Positions 55,501-64,000 of a stretch of 64,000 bases of DNA are shown in pieces (positions within the stretch are counted from its first letter, which is position 1; each line of letters begins with the position of its first letter). The notes beneath the pieces are model-generated. The model was not told where the DNA came from and ran no database searches. It was given only the letters and a program-made list of their open reading frames with translations. The position numbers were made by a program, and so were the translations under genes. Origin of the DNA: Halisarca cf. caerulea (Eukaryota; Porifera; Demospongiae; Chondrillida; Halisarcidae); assembly GCA_963170055.1 (NCBI GenBank), contig CAUJGJ010000083.1, positions 1,256,601-1,320,600 of the forward strand. Direction: 5' to 3'.

Positions 55501-58500
55501 TTTACAGCTTCAATGTGCTCCGATGAACTTCGACAAGGCACAGAGTAAGTGTAAGCAGTGGCATACTACGTTCATGTACGAATTTCAGGAGTTTATAAAT
55601 TTGAAATCAAATGAGTGTTTTATGTTAGGCAAGACACTTTAGTGTATGCAAAGTTTAGTATGTCAAGAATTGAAAAATCAACCTCCTTTTACCTTCAGAG
55701 TTATCATTCGTTCAGTCTTCTTTGGAGCTATTAGTGTGGATGTTAGTGTCATTTGCGAATGCCCGTGTGAAGAAGAAAAGGTAATATACGTAGCTTGTAT
55801 AGTTTTCAAGAAATGAATAGAAGGCAGTGGTTTAAATGTCACAACATGTACTATTAATTTTTTTGTCACGTTTGCTATGGATTGATGCTCACATTGCACT
55901 ATGCAGCCTACCACCAACAGTGAACAATGCTCCAACAAAGGGAAGCTGGTTTGCGGCATGTGTGAATGTGACCCATCAAGGTAGGTAAATACATCCTCTA
56001 CTTTCAATTCAGAACACACTCATTACTCTATTAATTATCTTTCACTGATTTTGCATACCATATTCTACCTTTTTCTATGTAGCTATGGTACTGTCTGTGA
56101 GTGTGATTTTTCAGGGAATGGTACGGGAACTACAGAATGCCCGTAAGTATATGTAAATATATAGTAGTATGTGTGTCTGTAGTCATTTGTTGTGCTGGTG
56201 TGGTTGGCAGAAAAAGTGAAGATGGATTGGAGTGTTCTGGACAAGGGACTTGCAATTGTGGTGTGTGTGAATGTAACACGGTGCGTTAGTGTCTAATTAC
56301 AAGTGTCATTCAACTTCGTATTGAGACTTTTCGCTCCCACTGTAGGGGTATTATGGGACAAAGTGTGAGTGTAACGATGCAAGCTGTCCCATAGCAGAGC
56401 GAGACACCTTTACAATGTGCAATGGTACGGAATACTATTTTTATACCTTGCTGAGCGTGTACTGTGCTGTCTAGTCTTATCACTCCCTCTGCCTCTGAAC
56501 AGGGCAAACATGTCAGTGTGGTGTGTGCCAGTGTGGTGATGCCTACAGTGGAGATGCATGTGAATGCTCAACAGCCACCAATAGATGTATTGAAAATGGA
56601 ACTAGCACACTTGTATGTTGTCCTTTCCTACTTTAGGTTGCTGTCTATTGGCCTGTATATAAATGTATCCTCTCTCAATTGTTGTCAATATAGTGTAGTG
56701 GCCAAGGTCAGTGCCAGTGCAATGAATGTGAATGTGATAGAGGCTATGGAGGCAGTTTCTGTGAAATATGTGTTGAAGGAGATGTGAGCTTCTACTGTAC
56801 AACCAATAGTATGTACCCTGTAATGTACTTGCGCATCTCTCATCGTTTCTACAGATATGTGAGATTCCAGTTGATTGTCCAACATTGTCTGCTTGTGTAT
56901 CATGCTCCACCAATATCAACGAACAACTCACTGTAGTAAAGAGCAATGCAGACTGCAGTAGTGTTTGTGATACAAATACAAGGATTGAGCTCATAAATGC
57001 TCCTGCAAGCTCCACTAGCTTAAGTTTGAATGGTGAGCTATTGATTTCCACATCTTAGGTCCTGGTGCTGATTGTGGCTATCATTTGCAATGAGATTGCT
57101 TTTACTTTGTTTCAATGTTGCTGTTGTCCCTGCATTCGTTTACGCGATTGTATAGATTTGATATAATATATGTGTGATTATTGTGTTTGGGTCTAGGCCC
57201 AAGTTGCATACAGCAATAATGGAAGAGGAGGATACATTTGGACAGTTTGTTTACGTCATAAGTGCAATTATAGTATTATTTTGCCAGGGATGACATTGTG
57301 ACATGCATGCAGTTTTATGCAGGCTGTTAAACAAAATTTGTAATCTAATTACTACACAATAAGTACGTACAGTACCTGATTCATGGAAACTTGATTGTTA
57401 ATCTAATTTTGCTATGTTTGTCTAGCAACTGTAACCTTGTACCTGTTGGATGGCTGTTTTGGTTTCTCTTGTAAAGTCTTAGCTTACTGGAACCATGCAT
57501 GCAATGCAGCAGTTGTTGAAACATCCTTATTGTTTGAGTTACATGCGTCAGTCCGAATATCCACAGTCAAGTTACTGAGATGTTAACCACATGTTTATTT
57601 GTTATACATACGTACAATACGTACAGTACATACAGTATGTACAGTACATACAGTACATATAGTACGTACAGTACATACAGTACATACAGTACGTACAGTA
57701 CGTCAATCTGTATGTGGACATTCTGCTGAGTTTAGAGTCATCTCTTGCTTACCTCTACAATTTGTTTATATGTACAAATGATCAATATTGACCCTTACAG
57801 GTACTCTAGGGAGTGAGTGCACAATTGTGGGAGGTGGTAACTGTAACTCAATACGGTTCTTTGTTTTCCGGTTCAATATCAATTCAACAGTGATCCAGGT
57901 TGTCAATAATCCAACAAGTTAGTTGAATCTTCTTGCTGGGAGACTACCTGATAATGTACGTAGATAACTCTACCTCTCTCTCTCTCTCTTTTGCAGACTG
58001 TGTAGCCCCTCCAGAAGCATGGATAATAGCAGTTCCCATTGTAATTGGACTATTGCTTCTGGGTATCATCCTCTTAATAGCTATAAAGTTATTTTTAGTA
58101 TTAATGGTAAGCATTGTGTGATAAATGTTGTGGTGCCACAGCATACCTTTCACCCATGCTGAAATACTGTGTAGCAAGGGTTGCTTGTGTCTGGAGGCGG
58201 TGGAATTTTCTCGATCTTTCTTTAAATTTCTTGACATTAATTATGCGATTACCAATGGCTGTGTGATTTATAATACTTTTTCAGGCTTTAGAGCAAATTT
58301 TGGGTCTAGGTATATAAGGTATTAATTCCTTGTGCAAGGCTGTTGTCTACATATATGTGTCATGGTGCGGGGCGAAAGTTGGGTGGATCAAAGAGTACCG
58401 CGGGCTTACATTCACGATGTAGCCCTGTTACTCTGATGTAGCCCAGGTCAAGGGTCTTGTCAATCTCCTGCCAACCAAGACCCATTCATGCCTCATTAAT

Positions 58501-59873
58501 TAGTAGTTGTCAATTGTCACATTTTGCAGTGTTTTGCTTCACCATGACACATAATAGTTATATCCTCTGCGCCCAAGGTCAATTAATTGGCACTTTATGC
58601 TACTGTAGCACACCAAGGCAGGATACAACTATTACATACATACCTTTGAGTTAGTCCGTGTAGAGTACACAAGCAACCTCGTCAATGACAAAAACTGGAT
58701 TCTGTAATTATTGTAGTATTGAATTGCAGAGCTTGTACTTGGGTCTACACAAGATTATGCATTAGCCAGTCAACGAAGATTCCGTCCGTCTATGTGCATG
58801 CAGAGAGAACTAGAAAATTCTTCTTCGTAATTTTTTTCTTAGAATACTTTGTAATACAACCATCAATAATTTACGCCCCCTCCTCTTACCATATTCTGAA
58901 GGACAGTTGTCATATTTGTCTGTACTCAGGATCATTCTATAATCCACCTACCTCTGTGATCTGACATTCAGCTTGTTACCTGCATAGTGTTAAATTCTAG
59001 CAGTTATGCTGTAATTGTAATGCTTCAGTAATATTATTTGAGTGCACTTTTAATATACAAAATTGATGTGAAAGATGTAGTGTGACAACAGTCATTGTAT
59101 GTTGTGGACTAGAAAAGCCAAGCATTACAGTATTACATGCAGCGGCTGTTTGATTGTACTTGTTTGAATATGTACTATATCCAGGATAGAACAAACATTT
59201 GATTATATTATGTTTAACGCTCATAATAACTGTTTCTTATTCTGTTGTATTATGCAGGATCATCTAGAGTACAGAAAATTTGTAAAGGATGTAAAAGACA
59301 ACACAGTTGGCAATGTACGTTTGTGTCTGCATTTGCTGTTATTCTATATTCTGTAGCTGATCTGGGGATGGGGCACCCCTTTTTGAATCCTTGGAGGATA
59401 TTTTACTTCCACATTTTTATTTGCGATCAGTTAATTACAAGGATAGCATACTAACGCGTGCCTTTGCATACCATTTTAATACTGGATGCCCTTAGAAGTA
59501 GACTAAGCTGTTTAAAGCTGAATTAGCAGTTGCCCGCCTAATGACAATGTAGCAAAAGATGGAGGGAAGAAGTGGGTCTGTGTGACTTAAGACTGCAGAT
59601 AAGTTGGTATCTGTTTCTTTGTCCCATTACGTTGTTGTCTACAGCATAGTACTGTAAAATGTGTGCAACTGGAGGCATTCCGTTTGACAGTTTGCTTTAG
59701 CCCTGGGTTCTAAATCTTGCCCATCCTTTTCAATTTCACTGGCTCTGCCACTGCTAGTACTGCATGCTTGTCATTCATGAGCTCACTCATTGTACCCTGT
59801 GTAGATGATTAACCCGCTGTATACAGCTCCACAACAGCAGATCGATAACCCATTGTACAGAGGAGAGAACTAA
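47443..59873 (+). CDS. Integrin beta subunit, complete, 27 exons
   Basis: Cell-surface adhesion receptor subunit pairing with an alpha chain and linking matrix to talin. Exons: 47443-47488, 47952-48049, 49239-49325, 49765-49828, 49897-50028, 50178-50274, 50389-50452, 50568-50657, 50728-50808, 51924-51998, 52271-52378, 52564-52647, 52741-52841, 55379-55412, 55483-55544, 55699-55780, 55907-55980, 56083-56142, 56211-56280, 56346-56424, 56503-56612, 56694-56783, 56855-57032, 57801-57917, 57997-58106, 59258-59314, 59805-59873. They total 2319 nt, 772 residues, all in phase. Signal peptide (GKGSCLLCLIFFCV), PSI domain (MCNMLESCGAC), beta-I domain with MIDAS DYSGS (Asp123, Ser125, Ser127) and DNPEGLMDGLMQVAVC, four cysteine-rich EGF repeats (about 465-610), beta-tail domain, one membrane helix (about 703-729), and a tail with KFVKD and two NPLY talin/PTB motifs. 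The second ADMIDAS acid is Phe131. Orthology to a given vertebrate beta is not implied. Confidence 0.95.
49376..49640. repeat. (GT)n microsatellite
   Basis: GT run with TTTG, GCG and CACGTAAGTACGTAC interruptions, in the integrin beta intron between exons 3 and 4. Long cysteine/valine frames across it are by-products. Confidence 0.95.
50011..50098. repeat. 44-bp tandem duplication covering an exon end and its splice donor
   Basis: ATGTTACCCAAGAATTGGGT and the following 'aagtgcctgaaagtgaatg' occur twice, at 50011 and 50055. The first copy is the end of integrin exon 5 with its donor (GT at 50029). The second is an intact copy inside the intron (GT at 50073). Confidence 0.95.
51003..51361. repeat. 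38-bp minisatellite, about 9 copies
   Basis: The unit is 'cctgatgtagtgttctg' followed by four TACTG-type pentamers, period 38 bp, nearly identical between copies; the last full copy has lost 5 bp and gained one pentamer. It lies in the integrin beta intron between exons 9 and 10. Confidence 0.95.
52025..52206. mobile_element. Tc1/mariner-like MITE, family E-related
   Basis: The left end is CAGTGAAACTTAGTTTATC after TA. The right end GATAAACCAGTTTCGATTGT followed by ACTGTG is an imperfect inverted copy. It lies in the integrin beta intron before exon 11, and shares 'gtttatc' motifs with 20724-20895. Confidence 0.6.
54331..54682. mobile_element. TIR element with CAGGGGCGGATCCAG-type ends
   Basis: The left end is CAGGAGGGGTGGATCCAG. 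The right end CTGGATCCGCCCCTG is its inverted copy. G and C runs sit just inside each end. No target duplication was found. The layout resembles the CAGGCCTG elements but the end sequence differs. Confidence 0.75.
54747..55256. mobile_element. Tc1/mariner-like MITE, family A, copy 2
   Basis: Starts CAATAGAACCTCACAAGTAA and ends GGGGTTCTACTG, flanked by TA. Interior blocks match 8221-8678 closely. The right end carries a short local duplication (GGGGTTCTACTG occurs twice). Confidence 0.85.
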
Positions 59874-60487
59874 CACACACTCATGTGATTTCAGCATCAT
59901 CTTTCAAGAATTCATTTCTTACAGCTTTAATTTACCTTTTGGACTTGTAGATATCAATTGTTTACTGATTAATTAGTGCAATGCAGCATGGCATGTGGTA
60001 TATAATATTATATATTATTACACAATCATGCATGATTTATAAACCTCACGTTGACAGTGTACTTGGATTAAACTGTTGTCAATGTTATGTGATTTAAAAT
60101 TCAATGCAATTGTAGCATATACATGGTCATTTATCCATAAAATGCAATTACAGCTATATACAATGAATGTCTTTGATCTGCAGCATGCCTGCATGGCTGT
60201 ATGTGGCATGTTGTGTTTATTTTCAATGCATCCTTATGATATGTACATATATGTAGCTGTGCACATGCACACTATGAATACTTTAATTTCCTGCATGCAT
60301 ACATGACAGGGGCCTGCAGCTGGGTGGCTCCATATGCATAATACTATTATATGCAATTGTCTGATTGGTGGAGGCTGCATTCTGCTTATGCATGGCCATA
60401 ATAATAATAGCTTTCGCATGCATATTGAACCCAAATACATGTCATAATAATTATAATTAATGATAATATATACACTCAATTAAATTA

Positions 60488-60789
60488 ACTCCTCTATTAT
60501 GGACACCCCAGGACCAGACCCTGTACTTATATACATCAGGATCGCCCATATGTTAGAACACTGTATAATCCCATATAATATAAGTGATCCTATATATTCA
60601 TTAAAATAGATACAATTCTGTGACCTATATACCCATTTGACAATAGCATCTTATTCTATTATCTGGGGTGGAGCTGATTAATGTTCTCAAGAAAGTATTC
60701 TTGTGAAAATACTAAAATGATGACAAACTTCGGTATATTGAGCAATAATTTGGGAGTCTGTAAGACAGGTCAGTCCATAATAGAGGAGT
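60488..60789. mobile_element. possible TIR element
   Basis: ACTCCTCTATTATGG at 60488 and its exact complement at 60775-60789. The ends are perfect for 15 bp. The true outer limits and target duplication could not be fixed. Confidence 0.5.
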
Positions 60790-61247
60790 CCGTAATACAG
60801 GTGTTTAAGTGTAATTATACATATAATATAAACGTGGACATGACAATGCGGCATCCATGCAGATGAAGAAATGACACATGAAATCATAGATACTGTAATT
60901 GGGTGGAGTGACTATGATTAAACCTCACACTGTTGAGTGGAGTATCTATGATGAGACCACACACTGTTGGTGGAGTATCTACCACACACTGAACACATAC
61001 AAGGTTATACCTGCAATTTTATCTACCCCCTTCTGGCTTTTAAGCAATCTACCAATCTACTGAGGAACTTTTGGGGGGGGGGGGGGAAGGGGAGGGAGTG
61101 TCAAGGCCTCTCCAATATTACGGTTGGGGGGGAGGGGCAATTGCCCCCTCTCACCCCCCTGCATCCAATTATTTAGTATAATACAGGAATCGATATGCAG
61201 TATACATTATACTGTACAATACGTAATTATAATAATCTATGAGTATA

Positions 61248-61461
61248 AGTGGGACCTCAATGCAATAGTGGACTCTCCCAAATAAGGACACAGTATACTA
61301 AACCTCTTGATCATGAGTCTCTACAAAAGACAAGTCTTGAGGTCCCAAAATAGTTTCTCCCTATAATTCTATAATACATTTTCGAACCTCCTGAAAAGGA
61401 GAACCTTCCTACAGAGAACAAATAGAGCTGTCTCAAAGTGTCCTTATTCGAGGTTCCACTG
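61248..61461 (-). mobile_element. MITE family B, copy 4
   Basis: Contains the family B blocks (AGTGGACTCTCCCAAATAAG, 'aggtcccaaaatag', 'acagagaacaaatagagctg') and ends CGAGGTTCCACTG. The left end is degraded (AAGTGGGACCTC). Orientation as at 40821-41020. It lies just upstream of the HP1 gene and could affect its promoter. Confidence 0.8.
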
Positions 61462-61570
61462 TTTATCTACGTATTTTAATAACCAACATATAACGGGTAA
61501 ACCCTCTCATTACTGATGGGCGGAACCTAGCGGCCTAAAAGGCGCCACTCAAGCTACTGTGTGTTCGAAG

Positions 61571-63367
61571 ATGCCCAAGGTGAAGACGAAGAAATCCAGA
61601 TCTAAGAAAATCGACGAAGACGGCCAAGATACTGGAGTATATGTTGTTGAAAATGTAGTAGAAAAAAGAATTAAGAAAGGCAAAGTGATGTATCTAATCA
61701 AGTGGGAGGGCTACTCTAGCGAACATAATACCTGGGAATTAGAGGAAAATTGTAATTGCCCTGAGCTTATAGAGCAGTTTGAAAAAAGTCGGTCGCACGA
61801 AAAATCGGGAGGAACTGATTTGATTTTGTCAAACAAGAAAGAGCGTGTGGTATCCAAAACAGCAGCTGCAGAATTTAAAGAGCAGACGACCATGGAAAGC
61901 AAAGGAGCAAGCAGGAATTCCACTCAGCCAGATCCACCTTCATTACCAGCGAAGAAAACAGGTTTCGACAGGGGCTTGCAGCCAGAAAAGATTTTAGGTG
62001 CAACTGAACAAAATGGAAAACTTATTTTTCTTATGAAATGGTAAGGTTTATGCAGATTTGATTTGAGGAAGGTTGTGTGTATGTTCATCACCTTACTTGT
62101 GGTACCTGCAGAGATTGTACATGCACTTCTGTTAGGTACTTTACATGAATCACTATAATCATTATTGGTATTTTAAAGACTTTGTAATTTATTAAGTAGA
62201 TCAGAGTACCCAACATTTTAGCTCCTTAATGTGCTAAGGCGTAGGCAATATGGTATATGAGATTTCTACAGATTACAGAGATATCACAAGATTTCCAGGA
62301 AGGTTTTGCAATACCTGACCAAAAATTTCACCACGATTTCTAGATTTCTACTGAGACATCAGAATTTCAGAGAAGATTTATGAATTCAAGATTTTGGGAT
62401 ATGTTTGTGATGCCAGATTTCAGTGCAAATTTTTTGAAGGATCCTAATTGACTACCTAAGATTTCTGGATTTCAGTCTTAGTTTTTGGGATTTCGCCGAG
62501 TTACGGACCCCTCACTTATGCCCAGCAAAGTTTTGTGTGTACTCCAAACTTCTACAGAAAGCAATCGTAGATATACGTACTTACATAAAACTGGGTTTGG
62601 CTGGATGGGACCCTAATGCAATGCTCCCGTATCTGAAGTCCAATCAACAATTTAAGAGATTTTAAACAGATTCAAGGCTCTCACACCTTTCAGCTGTGAA
62701 CTCAGTTCTGTGTTGTTTATAGGAAATCCATTACTTTTTATGCACAAACTTGGGTTGCTTGCAATGAGCACTCAAGGCAGGTTATGGAATGACATATGGT
62801 GTGAATTATTTGTATGCAGAATTAGGCCTTAGCAAATGTATCTGGGGTGGCCTTTCAGTTTTGGAAAATGTGGAGAGCCAGTGCTGTAATGTCGTGAATG
62901 GTCCCTTGCCTTAAGCTGTCCCCCAATTGCTTTATCAATACTAAACCCTAACCCTAACTCCCAGAGGCAGAATTTGTATTTGATAAGCGCCCACACCAGA
63001 CAACTTTTAGTTAGGACAAGATTTGGTGTGACAGTACCGTGGAAATTCATTCCTACTCCTTCCTATTCTCACTTCACCACTTATTCTGATATTATAATGA
63101 TATCAATTCCCATACCACTCATGCAAAGCCCAAAATTAATGTAGTGATCTTGTGTTGCCTGCAATACAGCTGGGGTCTGTATTGTGTTGATAAATATGAA
63201 TAATTATTTGGTTTATTCTCAGGAAAAATTGCGATGAAGAAGATTTAGTGTTTGCTGAAGATGCAAATGTGAAGTGTCCTCAAGTGGTTATTGCCTTCTA
63301 TGAGAGTAAATTGACGTGGAGGAAAGCTACTAGTGAAACAGAAGCATCAGCAGATGAAGGCACTTAA
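61571..63367 (+). CDS. Heterochromatin protein 1 (HP1/CBX1-3-5 family), complete
   Basis: Binds methylated Lys9 of histone H3 and bridges nucleosomes in silent chromatin. Two exons, 61571-62040 and 63223-63367; 615 nt, 204 residues. The start is the ATG in GAAGATGCCC; the in-frame GTG 12 nt upstream is not used. A basic N-terminal tail ([11 protein letters not shown]) precedes an acidic patch. The chromodomain (about 23-75) has aromatic cage residues Tyr24, Trp45 and Tyr48. The hinge (about 76-130) is charged. The chromoshadow domain (about 132-195) starts [20 protein letters not shown]; it contains [14 protein letters not shown] and ends [14 protein letters not shown], the dimer interface. 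The intron splits the Trp157 codon in the chromoshadow domain. Which vertebrate isoform is closest cannot be told by eye. Confidence 0.95.
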
Positions 63368-64000
63368 CATTGAGCAGATATATCCATATTCAAATTGTTC
63401 TGTATGTCAACTACTGTATCTTTTTAGTGTAGCATGTACTTGTTACCCTGCATGCATTATCCATGAAACTCTAGGATGTATGTTTTTCAACTCTAGTTTA
63501 TTAGTTTTATTATGTATTCATTTATCTCAGATATCTTATTGGATGGGCATATATTATTCACTACTTGTAACACCAAGCATGGTTTGACTGGCACTACATA
63601 ATACTTCACTGGACAGTGCAGTAGTTACCATTGCCTATGGTTGGAGTATCTATAGAGTCTGATTATACACAAGTACACTACTCACCAGATGGTACTGCAC
63701 ACATGCTATAGCAACAATGACGAAGACATCTTCCACACCTGCCAGTAGAGATATGTCTCAAAACGTAAAAGAACCTTTGTTCCTATCAATGACACTCTGC
63801 CAGAAGAATCAACAATGAAAATGACACCCGAACAGAAACTATCTATATTGGCACAGAACATAAAGTCAAATGTTTTGCTGACGACCTTATTCAAACCACA
63901 GATGAACACCAGTCATCTCTAAGTTAGAAGGAGCCTGCAATGACCTATAGGTCTTGTCTTGGAACCATCTAAGTGTGTCTCTAACGTTGCTGAAAGGAAA
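63368..64000. other. HP1 3' UTR and flank
   Basis: AT-rich sequence to the end of the window. No repeat, gene or canonical AATAAA is recognised. The open frame on the minus strand at 63706-63909 has no recognisable feature. Confidence 0.5.

Larger units (their letters stand above)
59874..61570. other. intergenic region, integrin beta 3' UTR to HP1 promoter
   Basis: AT-rich spacer. It holds a TIR-bounded block at 60488-60789, a G-run and C-run rich patch at 61073-61160 that looks like another diverged element, and a family B MITE at 61248-61461 about 110 bp before the HP1 start. No gene is seen. Confidence 0.7.

Noticed and set aside
62942..62961. Telomere-like CCCTAACCCTAAC
   Set aside because: Only about two units inside the HP1 intron; chance or a tiny interstitial remnant, not a chromosome end.

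Overview
The window looks like nuclear DNA of an early-branching animal, most likely a sponge. The genes are spliced with GT/AG introns, several are specifically metazoan (integrin beta, protein kinase N, HP1), and one is a chitin synthase carrying SAM domains, a type known from sponges, cnidarians and choanoflagellates. Exons were placed by hand from homology and splice sites. Except where stated, every junction keeps the reading frame. The species assignment is inference.

Layout: (1) 1-7932 (+), the 3' part of a chitin synthase with two SAM domains. (2) 9363-14905 (-), a complete platelet-activating-factor acetylhydrolase. (3) 15093-26661 (-), an ER alpha-1,2-mannosidase (MAN1B1 type). Its introns hold a 13-bp minisatellite of about 110 copies that is split by a transposon. 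(4) 27903-36370 (+), a complete protein kinase N. (5) 38237-43935 (-), a GTDC1/QTMAN-type tRNA-queuosine mannosyltransferase. (6) 45420-46736 (+), eRF1, with no intron in the coding region. (7) 47443-59873 (+), an integrin beta of 27 exons. (8) 61571-63367 (+), an HP1 chromobox protein. No tRNA, rRNA, CRISPR array or bacterial-type operon is visible.

The genes are unrelated housekeeping and cell-adhesion genes. One pair may be linked: the QTMAN-type gene and eRF1 are head to head across a short spacer with a perfect CRE palindrome, and both act in translation. MAN1B1 and PKN are also divergent, and in both models the first coding exon holds only the ATG.

The unusual content is in introns and spacers. 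There are more than a dozen short terminal-inverted-repeat elements without transposase. Most are Tc1/mariner-like, start with CAGT and sit in TA. Others start with CAGGCCTG and have 5-bp target duplications. There is also one element nested inside another, a foldback element with coding-like arms, a perfect 52-bp palindrome, and several minisatellites. None of the proteins is a new system. The best leads are the eRF1/QTMAN promoter, the transposon-split minisatellite, the coding-like foldback element, the duplicated splice donor in the integrin, and an unusual ADMIDAS residue there.
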